Shown one piece after another: positions 34,632 through 43,027 of a stretch of 64,000 nucleotides of DNA. This DNA comes from JAJPJE01 sp963724985 (lineage in GTDB: Bacteria; Acidobacteriota; Terriglobia; Terriglobales; Acidobacteriaceae): contig CAVRWV010000015.1 in assembly GCA_963724985.1 (NCBI GenBank), positions 124,001-188,000 on the forward strand. Direction: 5' to 3'. The position numbers and the translations under genes were made by a program. The notes below the pieces were generated by a model, which did no database searches, had not been told where the DNA came from, and worked only from the letters and a program-made list of their open reading frames with translations. Every line of letters starts with the position of its first letter. Position 1 is the stretch's first letter.

Positions 34632-34961
34632 TTAAGACGCGAAGAACTTGTCTAAGTTGGTCAAACGGAGCAATTCCTTCATCCGATCCGTCAGGCTGAC
34701 CAGCTTGAGATCGCATCCTTCTCTTTTTGCGGAAACCCAAACGCCGACCATCGCGCCCAGGCCCGCGCTGTCCACGTAGCTGACTTTGGAGAGGTCGAGA
34801 ACTATCGGCTTCTTTTCAGGAATTACCTTTCGTACCTCATCCCGGAGCATTGACGCTGTTGAGGAGACGATTCTGCCGGTGAAGTGCAAAGTTATTTCTG
34901 ACGCGCTGGCTTCAGTCTCGAACTGCAATTCGGGAGCGGGGACGACAGGATCGGCGGCCAC
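34632..34961 (-). CDS. STAS-domain anti-sigma factor antagonist
   Basis: The 109-residue product is a SpoIIAA-like STAS protein with the phosphorylatable serine in SYVDSAGLGAMVGVW and the preceding strand PIVLDLSKV. It should bind an HPK-like anti-sigma factor and release its sigma factor. GTG 34961 is set by TGGAGG eight bases upstream; the frame is open further up but shows no protein character there. No anti-sigma kinase is adjacent. Confidence 0.85.
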   Translation of the reverse strand: MAADPVVPAPELQFETEASASEITLHFTGRIVSSTASMLRDEVRKVIPEKKPIVLDLSKVSYVDSAGLGAMVGVWVSAKREGCDLKLVSLTDRMKELLRLTNLDKFFAS

Positions 34962-35086
34962 AGGGAAGACCTCCAGAGAGCGAGCGTCATAAACGCAATG
35001 GTTTTTGATCAACGCCGGGAGGGGTACCGTGATGCATTGGCTATTGTGGTTGTGCCTGGACGCAGTGTCAAGCGCAAGCGAAGCCG

Positions 35087-36475
35087 TTAATCGGTCCCGG
35101 TAATGCGCAATTGTGTCTGTTGGCTGATGTAACGGCGAGCATCGAATTTCTTCACAGCGCTGTCGTGTGACATGTAGCGGATGAGGCCGAAAATAGGGCG
35201 CGGGAACCAGGGACGGTCCATTTTGCCGACGATGGACCAGGCGATTCCGAGATAGCCATTGGGATCGCGGCCGTCGAGCAAATATTTGTCGTTGAGGTAG
35301 ACCGCGGTTTCGTACGCCTGATACGGATTCGAAGACCACTCCAGGACTTTCTTTGCCCAGTACATGCGCATGTAGTTGTGCATCCAGCCTTTTTCCAGCA
35401 TCTGGCGTTGCGCGGCATTCCAAAGTTCATCGTGCGTCTGGGCGTTCTCGAGTTCGGGGCGAGTGTAGAGAAATGGGCGGCGATCCGCGATGTGCTCGGC
35501 GAGTGTCTTCTGAGCCCACGGCTCGGCACATTGGAAGTTGTCGTATTCAGCATGGAAGCGCACGAAGTTGATGGCCAGTTCACGCCAGGTGATGAGCTGA
35601 TCGAGATAGGCCTGCTTATCCGCGGCAGGTGCGCTGCCTTCTTTGACCGCCAGCGCGACGGTGACTGGACTGATGTGGCCGAAGTGCAGGTAAGGCGAAA
35701 GTGAACTGGTTCCATCGATCTCAGGATGATTGCGTTGCGTGTCGTAGTGACGAAGCGGGCCGGACGTGAACTGCTTCAGCAGGCGCAGAGCTTCGGTAGT
35801 GCCTCCGCGAAAACTGGTTACGGGCGAAGCAGAACGATCGAGGGGCCAATCGCGCAGGATATCGAACTCGGGCGGAAGTGATGACAGATCTTTCGGCGGG
35901 ATCCATGCGTGCTTCGCCTTGGGATTCCTGCTGGGAACGAGGAACTCGTCCAAGTGCCCGTGAATTGCAGGCCGAATGAAGCGCGCGGCAGTGAAGCGTT
36001 TGTCCAGCAGCTTGCCGGGGATGACGACGTCCGAGTCAACGGTCCATAGCGGCAAGCGTAGCTTACGAGCGGCTAGCTGGCGCCAGTGTTCGGTTTCGCG
36101 CAGCGGATTTTCGTCGCCAACGACAAGCGCTGGTTTCACTTCATCGCAGAAGCGCAGCAGGCTGTGATCCGGATAGCGGCGAAGCACGAATCCGATGTTT
36201 CGTTTGGCGAGACGCGCAGCCGTATCGGGTATGGCTTGAGCAAGAAAGCTGTAGTGACGCAAGTTTGCGTGCGGATAAAACGGCACCGGCGCGAAGAACA
36301 CGACGATTGGTTTGCCGAGAAGATTGCCGGCCTCGACAGCGATATCGAGCGCGGGATTGTCGAGGGCGCGTTGTGAGCGTTGCATCCAATAGACAACGCA
36401 GGTGCCCTCATGGAGCGGCTCGCCGGGACGACGAATGGTGACGCGCGGATTCTCGGCGAGTTGCTTAAGAGTCAA
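35087..36475 (-). CDS. phr: Class II CPD photolyase
   Basis: The 462-residue flavoprotein repairs cyclobutane pyrimidine dimers with light. Class II features: YWMQRSQRALDNPAL near the N-terminus, the FAD-binding stretch SSLSPYLHFGHISP, and the C-terminal LLDGRDPNGYLGIAWSIVG and FGLIRYMS. Length fits the class (about 450-480). It lies 12 bp after a CbiX-like gene on the same strand; a functional link is not evident. Confidence 0.93.
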   Translation of the reverse strand: MTLKQLAENPRVTIRRPGEPLHEGTCVVYWMQRSQRALDNPALDIAVEAGNLLGKPIVVFFAPVPFYPHANLRHYSFLAQAIPDTAARLAKRNIGFVLRRYPDHSLLRFCDEVKPALVVGDENPLRETEHWRQLAARKLRLPLWTVDSDVVIPGKLLDKRFTAARFIRPAIHGHLDEFLVPSRNPKAKHAWIPPKDLSSLPPEFDILRDWPLDRSASPVTSFRGGTTEALRLLKQFTSGPLRHYDTQRNHPEIDGTSSLSPYLHFGHISPVTVALAVKEGSAPAADKQAYLDQLITWRELAINFVRFHAEYDNFQCAEPWAQKTLAEHIADRRPFLYTRPELENAQTHDELWNAAQRQMLEKGWMHNYMRMYWAKKVLEWSSNPYQAYETAVYLNDKYLLDGRDPNGYLGIAWSIVGKMDRPWFPRPIFGLIRYMSHDSAVKKFDARRYISQQTQLRITGTD

Positions 36476-36487
36476 TCCAGCCCCGTA

Positions 36488-36988
36488 TCACGAAGTCTTG
36501 GCCAACCAGTCCGGGAGTGCGCGCTCGCGAACCATTTGCCAGAGTAGCCGCTGGAAACGAGCGTCCTCCCCGATAGCAGGAAGCAGTTCAATCTCGAGCG
36601 CGGCGTATTTCTCCCGAAGGTCCTGAATTTCGAAAGCGATGTCGCCGGTAGCCGGTTCGGCTTCCGAAAGAAACAACGGCAGAACGCGAACGCAATGAAT
36701 GCGGCGTGAGAGCAGGTCTTCCACGACGTCAGAGAGCGACGGCAAATCCGAATGCAGGTATGCGATGCGAACCGAGTCGGCGCCAAAGTCACGCTGCGCG
36801 CGGAGGCTGAGATCTTCGAAGGAGTCACTAGATCCCGACTCCTTTTCGCCGCCTTCTGCGACCAGAATCAAAGTGGGCGAACTGATCATGTGCGGACGAG
36901 CCAAGGCAGGTTGCCGGTGGGACGAACTGGCGTCGCACGCAGAGAGTTCGGTAGCGATCAGGAAAGTCACTGGATCGAGTTCGGACAT
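36488..36988 (-). CDS. CbiX/SirB-like protein lacking the usual metal-binding His
   Basis: From ATG 36988 (GAGGT upstream) the product has 166 residues with one CbiX-type domain: TLILVAEGGEKE, then VRIAYLHSDLPSLSDVVEDLL and VRVLPLFLSEAEP. Active cobalto- and ferrochelatases start with GHGSR, and its histidine is replaced here by LVAEGG, so chelatase activity is doubtful. An earlier ATG at 37123 would add a weak N-terminus. It may be a binding or regulatory relative. Downstream neighbour is the photolyase. Confidence 0.65.
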   Translation of the reverse strand: MSELDPVTFLIATELSACDASSSHRQPALARPHMISSPTLILVAEGGEKESGSSDSFEDLSLRAQRDFGADSVRIAYLHSDLPSLSDVVEDLLSRRIHCVRVLPLFLSEAEPATGDIAFEIQDLREKYAALEIELLPAIGEDARFQRLLWQMVRERALPDWLAKTS

Positions 36989-37674
36989 GATGACCTCACA
37001 AATAATCGAGGACAGCGCCGAAGACAGCAGGGCACGGCGAGAAACCATCCGCGCGCCAAGGCGTGCGGCCTCCCGAGGCTTCTGCCGTGCCCAGATTGCC
37101 GGCAAGCATGTCCTTGAGGACATGCAGAACGCTGTAAACCCCTCTAGCTGTGAGACGAATGAAAGCCGAGTCCGTTACAGGTGCTCGCCGAACTTTATGA
37201 AAGCGCCACTAAAATGATTTTTGGATTACGAAGAGAAAGAACACGAGTTTACGGTCCATCCTCTCCTGCTTTTACTGTAGCGAATAGAAGTTTAAATGTG
37301 CAGAAAATCGGCTTTGGAAGGCAAACTCGTTTTAGCAGGGCGATAATCGGCTGGCAAAAGTTTTCGCGGTGGGCAAAATGAAACGTCTCGAAGAATTCGA
37401 GACTTCTGCCCACCGCTTCGGCTCACGCGGATCCGGTTCCTGTACCGGCGAGCCGGGTTCACTTTCTGGCTTATCCGGAGGCTCCTCCACGGGAGCTGGA
37501 GGAGTCTGCGTTGGTGGACGCGGTGGTTCCGAATCAGTTTTAAGAAGCAAAGTCATAGGAATTGGATGCAAAGTGAATGTCTCAAGTCTACGCACTTAGC
37601 TTTGCATCGTCCGACGACCGATCATCCGGTTCGACGACGAGACCCGGCGAGCGGCAGTCGGATCGGGAACTTAG
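36989..37674. other. Intergenic region with one doubtful proline-rich frame
   Basis: Convincing genes are absent. On the minus strand at 37332-37556 a frame of 74 residues encodes a Pro/Glu-rich stretch (PPAPVEEPPDKPESEPGSP), which resembles small disordered proteins but has no clear Shine-Dalgarno. The opposite strand is open too, as GC-rich low-complexity DNA often is. I treat it as unproven. Confidence 0.4.
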
Positions 37675-38784
37675 TCACGATGCTTGCGTCGCCGGCCCCT
37701 GATTCAAGTTGTGCGCGGCGCGACGCCCGAGTTGCGTTGCAAAGGAGCGGGTGACGGCAGTCTCACTCTCGCTGCCGGTGTAGCGGACACTGGGGTCACC
37801 TTGCGATGCAGGAAGGATGCGATTCACCATGCCCATCATCTCGCACGTGAGCCCGGGCGCAACACCGTGCAGCAACGAGAGGGCCCGCGCTTGCGGAGAA
37901 ATGATTACCTGAGCGCGATGATGCCGGATGGCGCTGACGATTCTGCGCGCTGCGTTCTCGGCGCTGATGGAAACGACGGGCAACGTTGCGCCGAGCGCAA
38001 ACCAGGTGAACTCTCTGCGGTGATCGCCTTTGAAGAAAGCATTGAGGTGCGATCCGGTGCGCATCAGTCCGGGAACGACGGTAGTGACGTGGATGCCGGA
38101 CTTTGCGAGTTCGGCGTGCAGTCCTTCGGAAAAGCCGATAGCCGCGAACTTCGCCGAGCAATAAGGCAGCAGATGAGGTATCGAGACCTTGCCTCCGATT
38201 GATGCGATGTTGGCGATCGACCCAGCGCTACGGGCCTTCATGTGCGGGAGCACCGCGAGCGTGGGATAGACGACGCCCCAGTACATGACGTCAAGCGCTT
38301 CCTGGAAATCAGTGAGCGTTTGCGATTCGAGCGGGCCTACGCTGATCTGCCCGGCATTGTTAATGAGGACGTCGATCTGGCCGAAGTCAGCGCGGACTGA
38401 GTTGATCCAGCTGACGACCTCGTCGTAGTTGGTGACGTCGCAAACATAGGTTCCAACCTCAGCGTGGATGCCAATCTGCCGGCGAGCGGCCTCGAGTTCC
38501 TGTTGATCGCGAGCGCAGATGGCGAGACGCGCTCCGTGACGCGCCGCTTCCTGGGCGAGAGCAAGTCCGAGTCCGCGCGAGCCGCCGGTGATTACCACGA
38601 CTTTGCCGTCCCAGTTGTCGGGGCGTGTGGCAGAGCGAAACAGCTTCCAGCCTAGTACTCCCGCGGCAGCAGCGCCGATGGTGACCCCGGCTGCGACACC
38701 GGTGGCTCCGATGGCGGCTACTTTTGCGATGCGGCGAATAGGGCGATTCACACCAGGGCGATTCACTTCATGATGAGTGCGCAT
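37675..38784 (-). CDS. Membrane-anchored short-chain dehydrogenase/reductase
   Basis: The 369-residue product has an N-terminal hydrophobic anchor (about 22-50) and an SDR domain: cofactor motif TGGSRGLG, NNAG, catalytic Ser in NIASIGGKVS and YxxxK as YCSAK. NADP preference is likely from the region ICARDQQELEAA. It is the last gene of the fluoride-riboswitch-led run, 36 bp after the FNT channel gene. The substrate is unknown. Confidence 0.88.
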   Translation of the reverse strand: MRTHHEVNRPGVNRPIRRIAKVAAIGATGVAAGVTIGAAAAGVLGWKLFRSATRPDNWDGKVVVITGGSRGLGLALAQEAARHGARLAICARDQQELEAARRQIGIHAEVGTYVCDVTNYDEVVSWINSVRADFGQIDVLINNAGQISVGPLESQTLTDFQEALDVMYWGVVYPTLAVLPHMKARSAGSIANIASIGGKVSIPHLLPYCSAKFAAIGFSEGLHAELAKSGIHVTTVVPGLMRTGSHLNAFFKGDHRREFTWFALGATLPVVSISAENAARRIVSAIRHHRAQVIISPQARALSLLHGVAPGLTCEMMGMVNRILPASQGDPSVRYTGSESETAVTRSFATQLGRRAAHNLNQGPATQAS

Positions 38785-38820
38785 ACGGCCTCCTGAACTG
38801 CATGGTTGGGGAGAGCACCG

Positions 38821-39621
38821 TCATTCATGTTCTCCAGCGTGGACCTGGCCATAGTTAAGAAGAGTCACAATGGTGACGCCTCCGACGATGTTGCCGAGCG
38901 TCGCGAACAAGAGCCAGTGGAAGTACATGCCTGCGGTGAGATTTCCGGTCACAACGGCCGAAAGGATTTCACCACTGGTGGCGATGCAGTGGGAGAACCC
39001 GCCGACGCCGACGATGAAGGTTAGCAACCAGACCACGGCGATCTGGCCAATCGTGAAGTGGCTGGCGGAAACCATCCACGCAACCAGAGCAATAAGCCAG
39101 CCGCCGATGATGCCGCTCCAGAAAAAGAAGCTGGCATTGCCAGATATCGCGCTGGTGCCTAATGCTACGAGTTCCTGCGCGGCTTTAGGATTCATGGCTG
39201 CAGTCCGTTCGGCGACGAGGGCGAATGCCAGCGCCCCCAAAACATTGCAGACGAAGACCACCGACCAGAGACGAAGCGTGTCGCGAATCCAGCGCGGGTT
39301 GTCGAAGACGAGTACGACGGGATACAACGTGTTTTCCGTGAAGAGTTGAGCGCGCCCGATGACTACGGCAATAAATCCCATGGGGTAAAAAAGCTGGGCG
39401 ATGAACTCGGATGCCGGATCGTGACCGAGCGCCGCGCGAACGACGGCGACGGAAAGTCCAGTAAGTCCCATGGCGAAGCCGCCGGCGAATCCCGAAAACG
39501 CCAGAGCGTGAGTAGAGCGTTCGAGTTCTTCGCGGCCGTTTCGCGCGACGGTTTCCAGGATCTCCGAAGCGGAGCGGCGTGTGGATTTGAGCTCTACTTC
39601 CTTCGGTCGTGCTTGCGGCAT
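38821..39621 (-). CDS. FNT-family channel (formate/nitrite transporter type)
   Basis: The 266-residue protein has six membrane helices with FNT hallmarks: FAMGLTGLSVAVVRAALG, IGRAQLFTENTLYPV, and NLTAGMYFHWLLFATLGNIVGG. It resembles the YfdC-like branch rather than FocA/NirC. FNT pores pass small anions; here it lies in an operon headed by a fluoride riboswitch, so weak-acid anion (possibly HF/fluoride-linked) transport is a testable guess. Confidence 0.9.
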   Translation of the reverse strand: MPQARPKEVELKSTRRSASEILETVARNGREELERSTHALAFSGFAGGFAMGLTGLSVAVVRAALGHDPASEFIAQLFYPMGFIAVVIGRAQLFTENTLYPVVLVFDNPRWIRDTLRLWSVVFVCNVLGALAFALVAERTAAMNPKAAQELVALGTSAISGNASFFFWSGIIGGWLIALVAWMVSASHFTIGQIAVVWLLTFIVGVGGFSHCIATSGEILSAVVTGNLTAGMYFHWLLFATLGNIVGGVTIVTLLNYGQVHAGEHE

Positions 39622-39673
39622 CTGCGGTTAGATGCAGGTTTGCTGGAAGGCTTTTGCTCTCTGGAACGCAGAA

Positions 39674-40822
39674 TCAGCTGGCATTCAGTTCCGTGCGGTT
39701 GCGGATGATCTGGAGCAGGTTTCCGCGGCTCAGAACACCGAGTAGGTTGCCATTCGAGACCACCGGCATCTGGTTGATATCTTCACGCGTCATCTGCTCG
39801 AGGGCTTGAAACAGAGGCAGATCGGGCGTAAGTGTGTGCAGTTGCGCAAGAGGCATCATGGCGACTCGGACGCTGGTTCGCGTCCAATCCTCACGTGGGA
39901 CCTGGCGCACATTGTGGGGAGTAATCATTCCGATGAGATAGCCCTGGTCCTGAACAACGAAGCAGCGTTCGCCGGTGCGCAGCAGATACATATCGACGAA
40001 ATCCTGCAGGGAGATATTGCTGGGAACGGTGACGCAATCACGGGACATCGCGTCAGAGACTTTTAGTCCGGTAAGTGCGGACTGGCTCCGGCGGGCCGCG
40101 AGCGAGTTGCCGGCGGCCTGGATCAAGAACCATCCGATGATGGCGAGCCAGATGGCGCCGATGCCTTGTCCGGTGAAGAGACGGAAGAAGCTGTAGATGA
40201 TGAAGAGCCATCCGACAATCTGACCAATGCCAGCTGCGATGCGGGTGGCGCGATCAGCACTACCCGTCATCCACCATATGATCGAGCGCAGCACACGGCC
40301 ACCGTCCAGCGGGAACCCGGGAATCATATTGAAGGCGGCGAGCATGAAGTTGATGTAGCCGAGCCATTCGAAGATTGCGCCGCCGGGGGTGTGCGCTAGA
40401 GTCCAAGGAGTCCATCCGAAGACGAAGTGGGCGATCGCGAGACAAAGAAGGCCGAAGAGCACGCTCATCAGCGGGCCAGCTATGGCCATCAAGAATTCGG
40501 TGGATGCAGACTCGGGCTCACGCTCGATTTGCGCTACTCCGCCCAGAAGAAACAGGGTGATGCGGTTCACGGGTAGCCCGCGGGCGCGAGCGACAACAGC
40601 GTGCGAGAGTTCGTGCAGGATCAGGCCAGCGAAGAAAAGCAGGCCGGTAATGATGGCGGAAATCCAAACCGTGAGGGTGGACCAGTCGGCGTTCGTCAGA
40701 CGGAATTGCGCGACCAGCGAAATGACGATGAGTATGGCGATAACAATCCAGGTGTAGTGCAGGCGGAGATCGATTCCGGCGATGCGGGCAAAGCGGAAAC
40801 TGCCTGACTGCGTGCCGTTCAT
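39674..40822 (-). CDS. Site-2 protease-like metalloprotease with CBS domains
   Basis: The 382-residue membrane protein has the S2P zinc motif HELSHA in helix and NMIPGFPLDGGR, the second metal site. Two CBS domains form the C-terminus (VSDAMSRDCVTVPSNISLQ to the end), the usual ligand-sensing pair in this subfamily. ATG 40822 is supported by AGGAGCACGCC; an ATG at 40876 is less likely. Rip1/SpoIVFB relatives cut membrane anti-sigma factors; the target is not visible here. Confidence 0.9.
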   Translation of the reverse strand: MNGTQSGSFRFARIAGIDLRLHYTWIVIAILIVISLVAQFRLTNADWSTLTVWISAIITGLLFFAGLILHELSHAVVARARGLPVNRITLFLLGGVAQIEREPESASTEFLMAIAGPLMSVLFGLLCLAIAHFVFGWTPWTLAHTPGGAIFEWLGYINFMLAAFNMIPGFPLDGGRVLRSIIWWMTGSADRATRIAAGIGQIVGWLFIIYSFFRLFTGQGIGAIWLAIIGWFLIQAAGNSLAARRSQSALTGLKVSDAMSRDCVTVPSNISLQDFVDMYLLRTGERCFVVQDQGYLIGMITPHNVRQVPREDWTRTSVRVAMMPLAQLHTLTPDLPLFQALEQMTREDINQMPVVSNGNLLGVLSRGNLLQIIRNRTELNAS

Positions 40823-40908
40823 GGCGTGCTCCTGACTCGCGTAACCACCTGTCCAAAGAGATGCGAAGATGCCCACCGCCGAAGCAGAAAAGCTGTCCGG
40901 GTGCGAGC

Positions 40909-41256
40909 CTACTCGAGCCCTTGTTCGATCAGAACATTCTCGCGGACGATCAGTCGATGCGGCGCCATCTCGCGCAAGGTCGGGAGCACGCGTTGGATGT
41001 GCTCATCGGTATCGATAAAAGTGAGCACGACCGGCAACTGTCCACCGGCATCAACCAGGTGTGAAGCGTGCACGGCCTGGCGTCCCGTGAAGCCCGCGAC
41101 AGCGTGATAGACACCAGCTCCGGCGACATTCTCCTTACGAAGATAGTTCAACAATTCGAGGTGCAACGGGCGATGGTGCCAGCGGTCGGCTTCATTCAGA
41201 TACATCGTGACTTGAACAGCCATGGGCAAGGTCCCCGGGCGCGAATTGTACTCCAT
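40909..41256 (-). CDS. DUF190 family protein
   Basis: The 115-residue protein has a DUF190 core: VTMYLNEADRWHHRPLHLELLNYL and AGAGVYHAVAGFTG, a PII-like ferredoxin fold. DUF190 genes are often beside crcB, and here it follows crcB by 45 bp. It may modulate the channel by ligand binding. The start at 41256 is decided by AGGAGTCACCA upstream. Confidence 0.9.
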   Translation of the reverse strand: MEYNSRPGTLPMAVQVTMYLNEADRWHHRPLHLELLNYLRKENVAGAGVYHAVAGFTGRQAVHASHLVDAGGQLPVVLTFIDTDEHIQRVLPTLREMAPHRLIVRENVLIEQGLE

Positions 41257-41301
41257 TGGTGACTCCTGTGGAGTGAGCTGAGTTGCGCGAGATGCCTGGT
41301 C

Positions 41302-41676
41302 TTACAGTGCGCGGGCGAGAGCGCCGCCGGCTAATACAGCTGCCAGACAAAACATGTTGCTGAGCACCACATTCAGGCTGAACTGCAGCCATTGTCCTTG
41401 CTGGAAGTACGCCATAGTCTCGAACGCGTAGCTGGAGAATGTGGTGTAGGCGCCGCAGAAACCGATCGCAACCAGAAGACGCCAACGCGGATCAGCCAGA
41501 ACGCGCTCCGTGGTCCAGACCAGGAAGAAGGCAAGGATGAAGCTGCCAGTTATGTTGATGATCAGCGTGCCATAAGGAAAGTTGGTCGAAAGCGTACGGG
41601 CAATCCAACGACTCAGAAAGTAGCGGGCGTTGGCGCCGAGGATTGCACCCAGGGATATCCAGAGAACGGCTTGCAT
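41302..41676 (-). CDS. crcB: Fluoride channel CrcB/FluC
   Basis: The 124-residue four-helix channel exports fluoride as a dual-topology dimer. Motifs: ISLGAILGANARYFLSRWI, PYGTLIINITGSFILAF, and GFCGAYTTFSSYAFE, the conserved GxxTTFSTF-like signature. ATG 41676 follows GGGAGAAAGAACTCC. A fluoride riboswitch is 69-124 bp upstream, so expression rises with fluoride. Confidence 0.95.
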   Translation of the reverse strand: MQAVLWISLGAILGANARYFLSRWIARTLSTNFPYGTLIINITGSFILAFFLVWTTERVLADPRWRLLVAIGFCGAYTTFSSYAFETMAYFQQGQWLQFSLNVVLSNMFCLAAVLAGGALARAL

Positions 41677-41744
41677 GGAGTTCTTTCTCCCTCCGCGAGT
41701 TGAAGCGCGGACAACTGGCTTGCGCCAGAATGCCAATCAATATT

Positions 41745-41800
41745 GGTAGGAGTTATCAGCACCGGCAGAAGGCCGGGCGGTTATGGCGAACTCCATCGCC
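41745..41800 (-). promoter_or_regulatory. Fluoride riboswitch (crcB motif)
   Basis: Read on the minus strand: GGCGATGGAGTTCGCC, then AACCGCC, a GC-rich hairpin and GCTGATAACTCCTACC. GGAGTT (41789-41794) and AACTCC (41749-41754) are exactly complementary, the pseudoknot of the crcB motif. It lies directly upstream of crcB. Confidence 0.95.
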
Positions 41801-41944
41801 GTAACAGCGTGAAGCTAAGTTTAGCAAATGGCGGGCTGTCGCGAACGGCCATGATGTGACGAAGGTACTGCGAGAGCCAAAACGAGACATGGTTTCCTTG
41901 GGCGAGGGAAAATCTGCTGCAAAGGCGAGGCGTTCTGGACTACG

Positions 41945-42802
41945 ATGCTGGGCATGTCTACCAATTCCTTCACTCGGCGTGCCTTTATAGCTCTCTCCGC
42001 GATGCTTCCCTTTGCCTGGTCGACGCGGGCGTTCGGCAAGAAATCGTCAATCCCAATCGGTCTGGAGATGTATTCGGTTCGCGATCCGCTGAAACAAGAT
42101 GCTCAGGGCACGGTTCGCGGCGTGGCGCAGATGGGCTACCAGGGCCTGGAATTCTACGCACCTTACTATGAGTGGACCGAGGCGCAGGCGAAGGACATGC
42201 GCAAGCTGCTGGACGATCTCGGTATCCGGTGCTTCTCGACACACAACGAATCTGACTATATGAAGCCGGACAAGATCGCGCGCACGCGCGATATCAATGG
42301 CATTCTCGGAAGCAAGTATGTGGTCGTGGCGAGCGTGCCCGAGATTGCAAACCTCGACGGTTGGAAGCAGGTGGCCGATCTACTGAACGCCGCCGACGAT
42401 CAGCTGAAGACGGCCGGAATGCACTCGGGATATCACAATCATCAGCCGGAGTTCAAACAACTTGATGGCAAGATGCCGATGCAGGTGCTGGCCGCGAACA
42501 CGCATCACGACATCATGCTACAGCTGGATGTGGGCACATGTTTGTCGGACGGAGTGGATCCGGTGGCATGGATCAAGTCCAACCCTGGACGCATACGTTC
42601 ACTACACCTGAAGGATTGGTCGCCGGAGAAGGGCTACCAGGTGTTGTTTGGCGAGGGTATCGGCAAGTGGCCCGAGATCTTTGCTGCTGCCGAGAGCGTT
42701 GGCGGAGTGGAGTACTACCTGATGGAACAGGAAGGCAGCCGGCTGGGAGAGATGGAATCGGCGAAGGTGTGTTTGGAGTCCTACAAGAAGATGAGAGTGT
42801 GA
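41945..42802 (+). CDS. Tat-exported sugar phosphate isomerase/epimerase-like protein
   Basis: The 285-residue product has a twin-arginine signal (STNSFTRRAFIALSAM) and a xylose-isomerase-like TIM barrel (GLEMYSVRDPLKQDAQGTVR, GYHNHQPEF, LQLDVGTCLSDG, LHLKDW). Metal ligands are the Glu, Asp and His residues in those strands. Tat export implies folding with metal before transport. Substrate unknown; such proteins occur with sugar or inositol catabolism, but no such genes are near. ATG 41945 or 41954. Confidence 0.88.
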   Translation: MLGMSTNSFTRRAFIALSAMLPFAWSTRAFGKKSSIPIGLEMYSVRDPLKQDAQGTVRGVAQMGYQGLEFYAPYYEWTEAQAKDMRKLLDDLGIRCFSTHNESDYMKPDKIARTRDINGILGSKYVVVASVPEIANLDGWKQVADLLNAADDQLKTAGMHSGYHNHQPEFKQLDGKMPMQVLAANTHHDIMLQLDVGTCLSDGVDPVAWIKSNPGRIRSLHLKDWSPEKGYQVLFGEGIGKWPEIFAAAESVGGVEYYLMEQEGSRLGEMESAKVCLESYKKMRV

Positions 42803-43027
42803 GCAGCGGTTAGTGATCAGTGGCTAGTGGTTAAGCAAGAAAGCTCTTCTGCTCTGGGCAGCCGCTCGGCTGCCCACGTGATGTGACGCCTTCGTTCTGA
42901 ATTGCCAGCAACCGATTCTCTGAGCCTGACATTGTAAAGTCTTGTTAAGTCTCATCCTACGAGGCAGTTACAGCTGCGACGGAATGCTCTCTGCTTCATC
43001 CAATTGGTAGAGGTTGAGAGAAGAGTT
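42803..43027. other. Intergenic region with GTGATCAGTGG-type repeat words
   Basis: After the isomerase stop GGTTAGTGATCAGTGGCTAG occurs, matching the spacer vocabulary at 1671-1709. No further signal found. Confidence 0.4.

Noticed and set aside
37332..37556. Proline/glutamate-rich small protein on the minus strand
   Set aside because: No Shine-Dalgarno, opposite strand also open; kept only as a note in the intergenic entry.
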